A stretch of DNA of 64,000 nucleotides from Microbulbifer sp. VAAF005 (GTDB lineage Bacteria > Pseudomonadota > Gammaproteobacteria > Pseudomonadales > Cellvibrionaceae), in contig NZ_CP120233.1 in the NCBI RefSeq assembly GCF_030012985.1, positions 4,769,001-4,833,000 of the forward strand, read 5' to 3'. Shown here piece by piece: positions 51,878 through 61,839 of this stretch. Each line of letters starts with the position of its first letter. Position 1 is the first letter of the stretch. The notes under the pieces were generated by a model, which saw only the letters and a list, made by a program, of their open reading frames with translations, searched no databases and was not told the DNA's origin. A program made the translations under genes and the position numbers.

Positions 51878-53116
51878 GTGACGAAAGTCGAAACCAGGGG
51901 GCGCCGAATCCTCTGTGGGATTCTCAAGGCCAACGGTCTACTGTTGGCCTCCTCGCTGTTGGCTCCCATGTCATTTGCCCAGGTCGGCACAGGGGTTGAA
52001 CCCAGTGCCCCCACCACCATAAATCTCGATATGAGTACTGCTCCTGCAGCGGCCCCAGCTGTAGTGGAAGTTGCTATGACAGACGGGGGCTCGGCTGAGG
52101 TGGAAAGTCCTGCCGCAGCACTGTCCGATCCTGCAACTGTAGCCCCGGAAGGTGCTGCTGGTACCGTGCCGGCGCAAGAGGCGGTGACATCTGGTGTAGT
52201 TAATCTTAATCCGGCGAATCTCAACCCTGCAGCGCAGAGCGGCCTGGTAAGCCCGGGTGTGGCGAGTAACAACGAGGTTGAGCATTGGCTAGCCAAGTTG
52301 GCAAAGGCAGTAACTGAGCTTGAATACAGTGGTCTGGTGACCTTTGAGCATGCGGGCCTCCTGGAGACCTTGCAGGTTGTTCACGCGGTTCGAGAAGGTG
52401 AGCAGGTAGAGCGCGTGCGCTACCTCAGTGGTGAGCCTAGAGAGTTGATCAGCCACGGCAGTGCCGGAAATTGCGATGTCAGTGCTTCGCCAAGAAATCG
52501 TGCTACAGCATGGAACTCGGCGGGCCAACAACAGGCTCAGCGCGCCTACCAATTTATCTTGCGGGGTGAGGAGCGAATCGCGGATCGCGATGCTGTTGTG
52601 ATTGAGGCGCGACCGAGGGATCGCTATCGCCTGGGGCTGGTAGTGAGTCTCGATAAACAGACTGGACTGCCGTTGAAGACCATGCTGGTTAGCACTCAGG
52701 GCCGCGTATTGGAACGTTACCAGTTTGTACAACTGGATCTCGCCCCTGTAGAGGATGCCGCACTTCAGGCGGTCTCGAATAATGCCCGGCGCATCGATAA
52801 TCGGAATGAGTGTACGGCTTCACAGAGCCGTTGGCAGGTGGGCTGGTTGCCCGACGGTTTCCGGGTAGTGTCCGTCAAGCCGTTATCTGATGGCGATATG
52901 ATGGTGTTTAGCGATGGGCTGGGAGTGTTCTCTGTATTTGTTCAGCGCCTCGGTCCAGAACTTGAGGGCTTTAAAGGTCGCGCAATCCGCGGAGCCACAA
53001 CAGCCTATATGGACCGATTGGAAATTGAAGGTGTTGCTTACACTGTGACAGTGGTGGGTGAAATTCCCGAAACTACAGCTCGCCGTGTCGCCAGCTCAAT
53101 TACCGCAAAGAGCTAA
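51878..53116 (+). CDS. mucB: Sigma-E regulator MucB/RseB
   Basis: I place the start at GTG 51878, two bases after the mucA stop, which opens a signal peptide (NGLLLASSLLAPMSFAQ); the ATG at 51812 lies inside mucA. 412 residues, about 90 more than E. coli RseB. The extra residues are an Ala/Pro/Val-rich stretch at about 35-120 (TAPAAAPAVVEVAMTDGGSA). The RseB core follows: WLAKLAKAVTELEYSGLVTF, RVRYLSGEPRELISHG, AYQFILRGEERIADRDAVVI and YMDRLEIEGVAYTVTVVGEI. MucB shields MucA from proteolysis and senses mislocalised lipids or lipoproteins. Confidence 0.92.
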   Translation: MTKVETRGRRILCGILKANGLLLASSLLAPMSFAQVGTGVEPSAPTTINLDMSTAPAAAPAVVEVAMTDGGSAEVESPAAALSDPATVAPEGAAGTVPAQEAVTSGVVNLNPANLNPAAQSGLVSPGVASNNEVEHWLAKLAKAVTELEYSGLVTFEHAGLLETLQVVHAVREGEQVERVRYLSGEPRELISHGSAGNCDVSASPRNRATAWNSAGQQQAQRAYQFILRGEERIADRDAVVIEARPRDRYRLGLVVSLDKQTGLPLKTMLVSTQGRVLERYQFVQLDLAPVEDAALQAVSNNARRIDNRNECTASQSRWQVGWLPDGFRVVSVKPLSDGDMMVFSDGLGVFSVFVQRLGPELEGFKGRAIRGATTAYMDRLEIEGVAYTVTVVGEIPETTARRVASSITAKS

Positions 53117-53128
53117 GTGAGCATATAG

Positions 53129-53578
53129 GTGCTGCAAGAGCGTGGCCGGGTAGTGGCCATAGAGTCCGATGCTATCTGGGTGGAGACCACCCAGAGTAGC
53201 GCCTGTAATGGCTGTTCTACCAAAAGCAGCTGTGGGACTGGGTTGCTGGGCGATCTGTTTTCTTCTTCGACCCGCGTTAAAGTAGCTCTCAACGGTTTTT
53301 CTGCTGATAAAATCCACCTCGATGATGTGGCGGTAATTGGTATTACCGAGAATGCCCTGACCAGTAGCGCTTTGCTGGTTTACCTCGTCCCCTTGATGTC
53401 CCTGGTGCTAGTTGCACTGATTGGGGATTCGCTCTTCGCTGAGCCCGGTGCTGTAATTGGGGCCTTGATCGGTCTGGTCTTCGGTGCTTTGGGCGTTCGC
53501 TGGTACAGTAGGTCCCAGTCGCAAAACCCCACCTACACCCCGGTACTGCTGCAGATTGAGCCCTCCCAAAAGAAATAG
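53129..53578 (+). CDS. rseC: RseC/MucC family positive regulator
   Basis: 149 residues from GTG, 12 bp after mucB. Cysteines C26, C29 and C35 in SSACNGCSTKSSCGTG form the RseC cluster; two membrane helices follow at about 82-120 (LLVYLVPLMSLVLVALIG, GAVIGALIGLVFGALGVRW). RseC acts in sigma-E control and in reducing SoxR in E. coli. It closes the rpoE-mucA-mucB-rseC operon. Confidence 0.92.
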   Translation: MLQERGRVVAIESDAIWVETTQSSACNGCSTKSSCGTGLLGDLFSSSTRVKVALNGFSADKIHLDDVAVIGITENALTSSALLVYLVPLMSLVLVALIGDSLFAEPGAVIGALIGLVFGALGVRWYSRSQSQNPTYTPVLLQIEPSQKK

Positions 53579-53661
53579 TCCGCCGCCTCCGTCTTCGCCA
53601 GCTAACCCTAATCTCCCTGACCTAAACTGAGAGTTCCATTTATTGCCTGGAGGCTCTGCCA

Positions 53662-54609
53662 ATGAGGGCTCGCTGTTTTGATGAGCGCTGGCCTCTACGT
53701 ACTGCATTTGTCATCTCTCGTGGCGCTCGCACTGAGGCTCAGGTTGTGGTGGCGGAGCTTAGTGATGGTGAAATCTCTGGCGTCGGTGAGTGCACGCCTT
53801 ATGCTCGCTATGGAGAAAGTGCTGCCTCTGTTTTGCACCAGTTACAGCCAATGCTCAAAGAGGTGAGCGATGGGTTGACCCGAGAGCAATTACAGCTGCG
53901 TATGCCTGCCGGAGCGGCGCGAAATGCATTGGATTGTGCGCTGGCAGATTGGGAGGCTAAAAAAGCGGGGCGTCTACATCCGGCTCCGGATTTTCTCCCT
54001 ACCGTACAGACATTAGTTGTTGATAGTCCCGAGGCAATGGCAAGTGCTGCGAAAATTGCTGTGACGGCGGGAGCTGAGGTTCTCAAGTTGAAACTTGATG
54101 ACCAACATGTGCAAGAAAGGGTGTCGGCAGTACGCTCTGCAGCACCGGATGCCAGGTTGGTGATTGATGCCAATGAGGCATGGCGAAAAGAGACCTTGTT
54201 ACAGAGATGTCATGATTTAAGCGAGCTGGGGGTGGCGATGCTTGAGCAGCCACTTCCTGCGAGTGAAGATGAATTTTTGGAGAACTTTGAACACCCGCTG
54301 ACGATTTGTGCGGACGAGAGTTGCCATACTCGGGAAGACCTGCCGAAGTTGCTCAAACGCTATGAGATGATCAATATCAAGTTGGACAAAACTGGCGGGA
54401 TTACCGAGGCCCTGGCACTGGCAGATGAGGCGACTGAACTCGGCCTGGAAATTATGCTGGGATGTATGCTTTGTACCTCTCGGGCTATCCGCGCAGCCTG
54501 GCCCTTGGGAAGTCGAGCGAGCTTTCTGGACCTGGATGGGCCCACTTGGCTGGCCCGCGATGTGGAGTCCCCTCTGCGTTTCGAGGCAGGAAGAGTTTAT
54601 TGGTCGTAA
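53662..54609 (+). CDS. Dipeptide (L-Ala-D/L-Glu type) epimerase, enolase superfamily
   Basis: 315 residues. The enolase-superfamily residues are in place: K142-L-K144 (LKLKLDD), metal ligands D169 (VIDANEAW), E195 (MLEQPLP) and D218 (CADES), and the second lysine side K240/K243 (INIKLDKTGG). MRARCFDERWPLRTAFVISR is the capping domain start. The enzyme would convert L-Ala-D-Glu from peptidoglycan to L-Ala-L-Glu. It is convergent with an MpaA-like amidase 14 bp away; in E. coli these two functions are neighbours too (ycjG, mpaA), which supports muropeptide recycling. Confidence 0.87.
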   Translation: MRARCFDERWPLRTAFVISRGARTEAQVVVAELSDGEISGVGECTPYARYGESAASVLHQLQPMLKEVSDGLTREQLQLRMPAGAARNALDCALADWEAKKAGRLHPAPDFLPTVQTLVVDSPEAMASAAKIAVTAGAEVLKLKLDDQHVQERVSAVRSAAPDARLVIDANEAWRKETLLQRCHDLSELGVAMLEQPLPASEDEFLENFEHPLTICADESCHTREDLPKLLKRYEMINIKLDKTGGITEALALADEATELGLEIMLGCMLCTSRAIRAAWPLGSRASFLDLDGPTWLARDVESPLRFEAGRVYWS

Positions 54610-54622
54610 GTCAGCAGATCAA

Positions 54623-55300
54623 TTAGTGCTTGCAGGTAGTCTTCACTTGCCGCATCAGCTGATATTGGGGGAATTCAAGGGTAATACAGGGCAGTGTTTG
54701 TTCTGCGCACCAGGTGCCGAATGATCCTGGGGTCTGGTAACCCACATCCCCAACCAGAGGGAGCTTAAAATCGCTGGCAAGCTGCATTCCCAGAGGGCTG
54801 TTGCTGGGGTCCTCGACACAGGCAAGGGGCTCGTGAATGGAAACGGTCCAGGTCGGTCCCAGCTTTGCAAGCAGCTGGCAAAGTGCAGAGGTCTCGGGTT
54901 CAGAGGCGGCGCTATCACCTGTACTTAACCGAACATCGCGTTTTTCCGCAGCACTGTTCCACCGGTAGACATTGCCACTGCCATCCCAATTTGCAGTGGC
55001 AAAGTTGCGGTTGAGATCTACGCCGCGTGCGTTGGCCCTGGTGCCCAGCTGGCAGCCATCCGGATTGACAGCGAGGATTACGTGATGCCTCAATGAATTG
55101 GTGGCGAGGGCCCGCAACGCGCAGGATAGAGCGACGACTGCGGCGACTTCATCTCCGTGGGTACCGGCCATTATGAGGCCGTGGTGGGTACCGGTTTGCG
55201 CGGGAAAATAGAGTAGGGGGGCGCCCAAAACACTTTGGCCGTAGAGCTCAGTGGGCAGGTGAAACTGACCGCGTTCTGGGCGCGGGCGCATTTCGGACAT
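54623..55300 (-). CDS. M14-family murein tripeptide amidase (MpaA-like)
   Basis: 225 residues. Zinc ligands H48 and E51 (MAGTHGDEVAAV) and H156 (VSIHEP), catalytic E209 (ITLEFPQYQ) and the substrate-binding ARGVDLNRNFATANWDG are M14 carboxypeptidase features. MpaA cleaves the D-Glu-mesoDAP bond of murein tripeptide, delivering L-Ala-D-Glu to the neighbouring epimerase. No signal peptide, consistent with cytoplasmic recycling. Shorter than E. coli MpaA by about 15 residues. The six-C run near 55217 is in frame here. Confidence 0.85.
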   Translation of the reverse strand: MSEMRPRPERGQFHLPTELYGQSVLGAPLLYFPAQTGTHHGLIMAGTHGDEVAAVVALSCALRALATNSLRHHVILAVNPDGCQLGTRANARGVDLNRNFATANWDGSGNVYRWNSAAEKRDVRLSTGDSAASEPETSALCQLLAKLGPTWTVSIHEPLACVEDPSNSPLGMQLASDFKLPLVGDVGYQTPGSFGTWCAEQTLPCITLEFPQYQLMRQVKTTCKH

Positions 55301-55471
55301 CGTTAACTCTTTACACAGTTTTACAGTCTGTTGTAGAACTTTGGTGACTAGATCGCCACTAAGTCGTTACTGAGAGTCCCTAAGGGGCTGGACAAGCCAA
55401 GGCTCGCCCTTGAAAGGACTCGAAAATCCAATGGTTTCATATTAGAAGGGATCACTAGGGGTAACAAACCT

Positions 55472-56866
55472 ATGGTTAAACGTTGTACACAATATCTACT
55501 GGTTCTTTGTCTGCTGGTTTCCGGGGCTGCCAGTGCCCGCGGACTGCCTGAACTTACAGAGTTAATCGAAGATAACTCTCCGGCAGTCGTCAAAATCAAC
55601 ACGGTTGATCGCAACCGCACTAGTCGCAGCAGCCAGCCGCAGCTTCAACAGGAAATTCCTGATATCTTCCGCCACCTTTTCGAGCCGCGCCAGCGCCAGC
55701 AGCGCCCGGTAGCGAGTATGGGGTCCGGCTTTATCATCTCTGAAGACGGTTATATCGTAACCAATAATCACGTGGTCGATGGTGCGGACCAGGTAACCGT
55801 TACATTGACTGATCGTCGCGAATACGAGGCGCAGGTTATCGGCAAGGATGTGCGCTCCGACCTGGCCCTGTTAAAGATCGACGCGGAAGACCTGTCGTCA
55901 GTACGCTGGGGGGATTCCGAAGAACTGCAGGTAGGAGAATGGGTTGTCGCTATTGGCTCTCCCTTCGGCTTGGACTACTCCGCAAGCGCCGGGATCGTCA
56001 GTGCGATGGGGCGCAGTATCCCCAATGAGAGCCGCGAGAATTACGTTCCTTTTATCCAGACAGATGTTGCAATTAACCCCGGAAATTCCGGAGGCCCGCT
56101 GTTTAACCTGGATGGCGAAGTGGTGGGTATCAACTCTCAGATCTATACCCGCAGTGGCGGTTCTATCGGGCTCTCCTTCGCTATTCCCGCAAGCCTTGCC
56201 CAGGATGTGGTTGCCCAGTTAAAAGAAAAAGGACGGGTGGATCGCGGGTGGCTCGGAGTGGGAATCAGTAATGTCGACCGCAATATGGCGGAAGCCATGG
56301 GCCTTGGTAAGCCCGCCGGCGCCCTGATCGATCAGGTGAGCCCTGGGTCGCCCGCAGCTCAAGCGGGAATTATGCCCGGTGATATCATTTTGCGCTTCCA
56401 TGGTCAGAAGATAGGGGTTTTTGGTGACCTGCCGCACGTTGTAGGCCAGATTCGACCGGGTACACAGGCCCAGGTGGAGTTGATTCGCAATCGTAAACCC
56501 GAGCGCCTGAGTGTCACTGTCGGCACCCTGCCGGGTTCTGAAGATGAAGTGAGGCAAGTGGCAGCCAATCCCAGCTCTGGAGTGGGTGGGCGCCTGGGTG
56601 TCGTGGTTGAGGAAATTCCCGATATCCTGAAACAGCGCTGGAATGTGGAAACTGGGGTGCTGGTGAAGCAAGTGATTCCAGGCAAGCCCGGTGCCAAAGC
56701 AGGTTTGCGCAGTGGCGATATCATCGCGCAACTTGGTTTTGAGGAAGTTGGCGACATTAGTGACTACAAAACTGTCGTCAAGGATCTGCCGGAGGATGAG
56801 CTATTGCCGATTCGCTTCTTCCGCGCCGGGCAGTCCACTTTCCGTACAATTAAGATCGAAAGCTAG
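55472..56866 (+). CDS. mucD: Periplasmic serine protease MucD (DegP/HtrA family)
   Basis: 464 residues with a signal peptide (YLLVLCLLVSGAASARG). Catalytic triad H100 (VTNNHVVDG), D130 (RSDLALLKI) and S206 (NPGNSGGPLF). Two PDZ domains follow, about 255-345 (RGWLGVGISNVDRNMAEAMG, GDIILRFHGQKI) and 365-460 (RLGVVVEEIPDILKQ, GDIIAQLGFEEVGD). MucD degrades misfolded envelope proteins and feeds back on the sigma-E pathway. In Pseudomonas it is the last gene of the algU operon; here two recycling genes separate it from rseC, so it has its own promoter region (about 170 bp). Confidence 0.95.
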   Translation: MVKRCTQYLLVLCLLVSGAASARGLPELTELIEDNSPAVVKINTVDRNRTSRSSQPQLQQEIPDIFRHLFEPRQRQQRPVASMGSGFIISEDGYIVTNNHVVDGADQVTVTLTDRREYEAQVIGKDVRSDLALLKIDAEDLSSVRWGDSEELQVGEWVVAIGSPFGLDYSASAGIVSAMGRSIPNESRENYVPFIQTDVAINPGNSGGPLFNLDGEVVGINSQIYTRSGGSIGLSFAIPASLAQDVVAQLKEKGRVDRGWLGVGISNVDRNMAEAMGLGKPAGALIDQVSPGSPAAQAGIMPGDIILRFHGQKIGVFGDLPHVVGQIRPGTQAQVELIRNRKPERLSVTVGTLPGSEDEVRQVAANPSSGVGGRLGVVVEEIPDILKQRWNVETGVLVKQVIPGKPGAKAGLRSGDIIAQLGFEEVGDISDYKTVVKDLPEDELLPIRFFRAGQSTFRTIKIES

Positions 56867-57000
56867 CCGCTTTCCAGCGATTGGTGGCCCATTGGGCCAC
56901 CTAGCTCTCACCTCTGTCCATGAGTTCTGTTAGACTTGCGCCACACAGTTGGCACTATAGCCAGCTAATCATTTGATTTTGCAAGGGTTTTTATTCCGCA

Positions 57001-58806
57001 GTGGCCACAGATCTCTCTCATATCCGCAATTTCTCCATTATTGCCCATATCGACCACGGGAAATCTACCCTGGCTGACCGCTTTATCCAGGACTGTGGTG
57101 GCCTCTCCGATCGGGAGATGGCTGAACAGGTGCTGGACAGCATGGAGCTCGAGCGCGAGCGTGGGATTACCATCAAGGCGCAGAGTGTGACGCTCGACTA
57201 TAACGCGCGCGATGGTAAGACCTATCAGCTGAACTTTATTGATACCCCGGGGCACGTGGACTTCTCCTATGAGGTATCCCGCTCTCTGGCTGCTTGTGAA
57301 GGCGCACTGTTAGTGGTTGATGCTGCTCAGGGCGTTGAAGCCCAGTCGGTTGCCAACTGTTATACGGCCATTGAGCAGGGACTAGAAGTTATCCCGGTCC
57401 TGAACAAGATGGACTTGCCGCAAGCAGACCCAGAAAAGGTTGCAGAAGAGATCGAGGACATTATCGGTATTGATGCCGCCGAAGCGACCCGTTGCAGCGC
57501 CAAATCCGGCCTGGGTGTCGAAGATGTGTTGGAAGATCTGGTGCGCTTGGTGCCGCCGCCCGAAGGCGATGTGGGTGCTCCTCTGCAGGCGCTGATTATC
57601 GACTCGTGGTTCGATAGTTACCTGGGCGTTGTTTCTCTGGTGCGTGTTGTCCAGGGCACGCTGAAGACCAAGGAAAAGATTGTCACCAAGTCTATCGGTC
57701 GCGCCCACGTTGTGGACAGCGTCGGTATTTTCACGCCCAAGCGCCATGAAACCGGTGTACTTCGCGCTGGTGAAGTGGGCTTTGTAGTGGCAGGCATCAA
57801 GGATATTCACGGTGCCCCGGTGGGCGATACCCTGACCCATGCCAAGGGCGCCGATGACATCGATATGCTGCCGGGCTTCCAGAAAGTTAAGCCCCAGGTC
57901 TATGCCGGCCTATTCCCGGTCAGTTCTGATGACTATGAGGCCTTCCGGGACGCGCTGGAGAAACTTTCCCTGAACGATGCTTCCCTGTTCTATGAGCCGG
58001 AAACATCCGATGCACTGGGCTTTGGTTTTCGCTGCGGCTTCCTCGGTATGCTGCACATGGAAATTATCCAGGAGCGCCTGGAGCGTGAGTACGACCTGGA
58101 CCTGATCACTACCGCGCCGACGGTGGTTTACGAGGTTGAGCAGTCAGATGGCGAGACTGTGATGGTGGACAACCCATCGCGTCTGCCGGATGTAGGTTCC
58201 ATTGAGGAGATGAGGGAACCGATTGCCGAGGTGAATATTCTTGTGCCACAGGAGTATTTGGGTAATGTAATTACTCTGTGCGTAGAGAAGCGGGGTATCC
58301 AAAAGGATATGCAGTATGTGGGTTCCCAGGTGTCCCTGCGCTATGAACTGCCGATGAGTGAAGTGGTCATGGACTTCTTCGACCGCCTCAAGTCTGTAAG
58401 CCGTGGCTTTGCCTCTTTGGATTACAGCTTTGTCCGTTTTGAAGCGGCTAAGTTAGTGCGCCTGGATATCCTGATTAATGGTGACCGTGTAGATGCCCTG
58501 GCCTTGATCGTCCACCGCGATAACGCGCAGCAGAAAGGCCGTGCTATGGCGGAGAAGATGAAGGAGCTGATTCCTCGCCAGATGTTTGATGTGGCTATCC
58601 AGGCGGCCATTGGTGGCCAAGTAGTCTCCAGAACCACGGTGAAGGCGTTGCGTAAAAATGTGACGGCCAAATGTTACGGTGGTGATGTTACCCGTAAGAA
58701 AAAGCTGCTTGAGAAACAGAAAGCGGGCAAGCGCAGAATGAAGCAGCTGGGTCGTGTTGAAGTACCTCAGGAAGCATTCTTGGCGGTGCTGAAGGTGGAT
58801 CAGTAG
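57001..58806 (+). CDS. lepA: Elongation factor 4 (LepA)
   Basis: 601 residues from GTG 57001. G1 is [11 protein letters not shown]2/G3 [17 protein letters not shown] and [18 protein letters not shown]4 [14 protein letters not shown]. The LepA-specific C-terminal domain is [20 protein letters not shown] and ends [19 protein letters not shown] translational GTPase that can back-translocate ribosomes and aids 30S assembly. It is followed by lepB at 49 bp, the usual pair. Confidence 0.98.
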   Translation: MATDLSHIRNFSIIAHIDHGKSTLADRFIQDCGGLSDREMAEQVLDSMELERERGITIKAQSVTLDYNARDGKTYQLNFIDTPGHVDFSYEVSRSLAACEGALLVVDAAQGVEAQSVANCYTAIEQGLEVIPVLNKMDLPQADPEKVAEEIEDIIGIDAAEATRCSAKSGLGVEDVLEDLVRLVPPPEGDVGAPLQALIIDSWFDSYLGVVSLVRVVQGTLKTKEKIVTKSIGRAHVVDSVGIFTPKRHETGVLRAGEVGFVVAGIKDIHGAPVGDTLTHAKGADDIDMLPGFQKVKPQVYAGLFPVSSDDYEAFRDALEKLSLNDASLFYEPETSDALGFGFRCGFLGMLHMEIIQERLEREYDLDLITTAPTVVYEVEQSDGETVMVDNPSRLPDVGSIEEMREPIAEVNILVPQEYLGNVITLCVEKRGIQKDMQYVGSQVSLRYELPMSEVVMDFFDRLKSVSRGFASLDYSFVRFEAAKLVRLDILINGDRVDALALIVHRDNAQQKGRAMAEKMKELIPRQMFDVAIQAAIGGQVVSRTTVKALRKNVTAKCYGGDVTRKKKLLEKQKAGKRRMKQLGRVEVPQEAFLAVLKVDQ

Positions 58807-58855
58807 AGTTTAGACTCTGCGCCACGACAAAAATAAGGAATAGTAGAGAAAAGTA

Positions 58856-59623
58856 ATGGATATCAATTTACCTCTGATTCTGCTTTGGTTAGTTGTGATT
58901 AGTGGCGGAATCTGGTTGGTCGACAGCCTGTTTTTCGCCCGTCAACGGAAAAAGAAAGTTGGGGACCAGCAAGCCGACCCAATCGTCGTTGAGTATGCGA
59001 AGTCTTTTTTCCCAATTCTGGCGATCGTATTTGTTCTGCGCTCTTTCCTCGTTGAGCCCTTTCAAATTCCCTCGGGCTCAATGATTCCAACGCTGGAAGT
59101 CGGGGATTTTATCCTGGTTAACAAATATGCCTACGGCGTACGCTTGCCAGTTTCCCGTACCAAGGTTATGGATGTAGGCGAGCCCAAGCGTGGCGATGTT
59201 ATGGTGTTTTTCCCACCTCACAACAACGATACCTATTACATCAAGCGGGTGATCGGATTGCCCGGTGACAGAATAGAGCTGAAAAACAATGTGCTCTATG
59301 TGAACGGTGAGCTGGCTCGCCAAGAATTGATCCGAGCTATTCCTCCGAGCAATCCACAAACTGAGGTTATGTGGGAAGATCTCGATGGTTATCGCCACGA
59401 GATGCAGAAAAGTGTCCATCCCAGGCAGTACAGCAATTTCAGTGGTGTAGTGCCTGAAGGGCATTACTTCATGATGGGCGACAACCGCGATAACAGCCTG
59501 GATAGCCGGGAGTGGGGTTTTGTTCCAGAGAAAGATATCGTTGGCAAAGCTTTCGCCATTTGGATGCACTGGGACAAGCTGCTCAGTTTGCCCAGCTTTA
59601 AGCGTGTAGGCTCAATCCAATAA
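58856..59623 (+). CDS. lepB: Signal peptidase I
   Basis: 255 residues. Two membrane helices (LPLILLWLVVISGGIWLV and FFPILAIVFVLRSFLV), then the periplasmic catalytic domain with the Ser-Lys dyad S75 (FQIPSGSMIPTLEVGD) and K130 (YYIKRVIGLPGDRI), and box E GHYFMMGDNRDNSLDSREWG. It removes signal peptides from Sec and Tat substrates, including the many exported proteins in this window. Length is shorter than E. coli (324) but usual for Pseudomonas-like bacteria. Confidence 0.97.
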   Translation: MDINLPLILLWLVVISGGIWLVDSLFFARQRKKKVGDQQADPIVVEYAKSFFPILAIVFVLRSFLVEPFQIPSGSMIPTLEVGDFILVNKYAYGVRLPVSRTKVMDVGEPKRGDVMVFFPPHNNDTYYIKRVIGLPGDRIELKNNVLYVNGELARQELIRAIPPSNPQTEVMWEDLDGYRHEMQKSVHPRQYSNFSGVVPEGHYFMMGDNRDNSLDSREWGFVPEKDIVGKAFAIWMHWDKLLSLPSFKRVGSIQ

Positions 59624-59676
59624 TGAAACCAACCGGGCGGTGGTCCGGTGATTTATAAAGGGTAGAGGGCAAAGTA

Positions 59677-60117
59677 ATGGGTAATAAGCTCAACTTCTCA
59701 ATGCAGGGGCAGCGGGGAATGGGGTATTGGGGATGGTTGCTGGCACTGGCACTATTGGGATTTGCTCTGACTTGCGTATCTAAGATGGCTCCGGCCTATG
59801 TAGATGCTCGCTACGTTAATGAGGGGTTAAAAACCCTTGGTCAGAACCCCAACCTTGAAAATATGACTAGTGGTCAAATCAAGAAAGAATTGGGCCGTTT
59901 TTTCCTGATAAATAATGTTCGGGGTGAGCCGACCAAATCGGTGCAAGTAGTTCGAGGGGCCAAGAGTACTGTGGTAAGTATCAATTACGAGTTGCGCCAG
60001 CCATTGATGTACAACGTTGATGTTGTGATGAAGTTTAATAAGCAGCTCGACACGGCAAAGCCAGAACTTTGCTGTGATGCGCTGATCGATCTGGAGCAAT
60101 TCCGCAAACGTGACTGA
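59677..60117 (+). CDS. DUF4845 membrane-anchored protein
   Basis: 146 residues. One membrane helix at about 13-33 ([19 protein letters not shown]), then [20 protein letters not shown] and [20 protein letters not shown]. This is the DUF4845 gene that lies between lepB and rnc in many Pseudomonas-like genomes. It overlaps the start of rnc by eight bases. Function unknown. Confidence 0.9.
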   Translation: MGNKLNFSMQGQRGMGYWGWLLALALLGFALTCVSKMAPAYVDARYVNEGLKTLGQNPNLENMTSGQIKKELGRFFLINNVRGEPTKSVQVVRGAKSTVVSINYELRQPLMYNVDVVMKFNKQLDTAKPELCCDALIDLEQFRKRD

Positions 60118-60790
60118 TCTTTTATTGGAACGCCTTTGCAAGCGCCTCGGCCATGATTTTGATCAGGCCGAGCTGCTTGAGTTGGCTCTTACTCACCGAT
60201 CCCATGGGAGTCGTAATAACGAGCGCCTGGAGTTTCTCGGCGACTCGATACTCGGGTTCACTATCGGCGCGGCACTTTACGAGCAGTTCCCCAACGGGCG
60301 CGAGGGGCAGTTGAGCCGCTTGAGGGCACAATTGGTTAGCGGTGAAACCCTGGCAAAACTTGCGCGGGAGTTGGAAATTGGCGATTGCCTGCGCCTCGGT
60401 GAAGGTGAAATGAAAAGTGGTGGCTTTCGTCGGGCATCGATTCTGGCCGATGCCGTAGAGGCTCTTATTGGGGCCATCTATCTGGATGCCGGTTTGGAGG
60501 CTGCGCGCGCCCGGGTACTTGAGTGGTTTGCATTGCGCTTGCAGGGCCTATCATTAGAGACCGTGAAGGATCCCAAAACCCGCTTGCAGGAGTGGCTGCA
60601 GGCACGAAAAAAACCTCTGCCGGAATATAAAGTCGTAGATGTTTCTGGCGCTGAACACGCACAGCATTTTGTAGTGGAGTGTCGTGTCAGTGGCCTTACG
60701 CAGCCCGTAAAAGGCGAAGCCAGTAGTCGCCGTAATGCTGAAAAGACTGCGGCGGTGGAAGCCTATAAGCTCCTCACCGGGCAGGACTAA
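60110..60790 (+). CDS. rnc: Ribonuclease III
   Basis: 226 residues from GTG 60110. The RNase III signature is [14 protein letters not shown] with metal-binding E41 and D45, plus D114 and E117 in [18 protein letters not shown]. The double-stranded RNA-binding domain is at about 155-224 ([40 protein letters not shown]). It processes rRNA and double-stranded RNA. The order lepB-DUF4845-rnc-era-recO is the standard one. Confidence 0.97.
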   Translation: MTDLLLERLCKRLGHDFDQAELLELALTHRSHGSRNNERLEFLGDSILGFTIGAALYEQFPNGREGQLSRLRAQLVSGETLAKLARELEIGDCLRLGEGEMKSGGFRRASILADAVEALIGAIYLDAGLEAARARVLEWFALRLQGLSLETVKDPKTRLQEWLQARKKPLPEYKVVDVSGAEHAQHFVVECRVSGLTQPVKGEASSRRNAEKTAAVEAYKLLTGQD

Positions 60791-60913
60791 CCTTACAATA
60801 GAAACGACGCGCCGGATCCATTTCCCGCATCGTAATGACAGCCCCTTGTATCACTGGGGGCGCTTCTGGCTCCGGGGCTTCCCGGAGACCTCCAACTCTT
60901 TCGGAGAAATTTC

Positions 60914-61813
60914 TTGAGCGAACAACCTTCTCGCTGTGGCTATGTCGCGATTGTCGGCCGCCCCAATGTGGGAAAATCCACACTGTTGAACCACCTGCTG
61001 GGGCAGAAACTCGCGATTACTTCGCGCAAGCCGCAGACCACCCGCCACAATATGCTCGGTATTAAAACCGAAGGTCCAAACCAGATTATTTTTGTCGATA
61101 CTCCGGGTCTGCACTCCGACCAAGAAAAAGCGATTAACCGCTATATGAATCGAGCTGCCGCCAGTGCTGCGCGGGATGTGGATGTAGTGGTGTTTGTTGT
61201 AGAGCGCACTCGTTGGAGTGAGGCAGACCAGTTGGTGGCAGATAAGCTGCGCGGTATTAAATGCCCATTAATTATCGCCGTGAACAAGGTGGATCAGCTC
61301 GAGGATAAAGCTGATCTACTGCCCCAGCTACAAGCCCTGGCTGAGGAGCATCCAAAAGCTGAAATTGTTCCCATATCAGCCTTGCGCAACGTAAATCTGG
61401 ATACTTTGGAAGAGGTTATTCTGAAGCACTTGCCTGAGGGGCAGCATTTCTTTCCCGAAGATCAAGTGACTGACCGCAGCTCGCGCTTTCTCGCAGCAGA
61501 AATTGTTCGCGAAAAGATTATGCGTCAATTGGGTGCCGAGGTTCCCTACCAAGTTACTGTGGAGGTAGAGGAGTTTGCCCAAGAAGGTAAGGTCTTGCAT
61601 ATCAGCGCTGCTATTTTGGTTGAGCGGGCGGGCCAAAAACGTATCATCATTGGAAATAAGGGCGAGCGAATCAAACAGATTGGCAGCCAGGCTAGAGAAG
61701 ATATGGAGCGCTTGTTTGATAGCAAGATAATGCTCAATTTGTGGGTGAAGGTGAAATCTGGCTGGTCTGATGATGAGCGGGCTCTGCGCAGTCTCGGTTA
61801 CAGAGACGAGTAA
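60914..61813 (+). CDS. era: GTPase Era
   Basis: 299 residues from TTG 60914 with GGAGAAA upstream. G1 [13 protein letters not shown] (residues 15-22), G3 DTPG at 62-65, G4 NKVD at 124-127, then the KH domain with [18 protein letters not shown] and [20 protein letters not shown]. Era binds the 3' end of 16S rRNA and is needed for 30S maturation. It starts about 120 bp after rnc. Confidence 0.97.
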   Translation: MSEQPSRCGYVAIVGRPNVGKSTLLNHLLGQKLAITSRKPQTTRHNMLGIKTEGPNQIIFVDTPGLHSDQEKAINRYMNRAAASAARDVDVVVFVVERTRWSEADQLVADKLRGIKCPLIIAVNKVDQLEDKADLLPQLQALAEEHPKAEIVPISALRNVNLDTLEEVILKHLPEGQHFFPEDQVTDRSSRFLAAEIVREKIMRQLGAEVPYQVTVEVEEFAQEGKVLHISAAILVERAGQKRIIIGNKGERIKQIGSQAREDMERLFDSKIMLNLWVKVKSGWSDDERALRSLGYRDE

Positions 61814-61839
61814 TCATCAGGGCAATTTCCCCTGGACCT

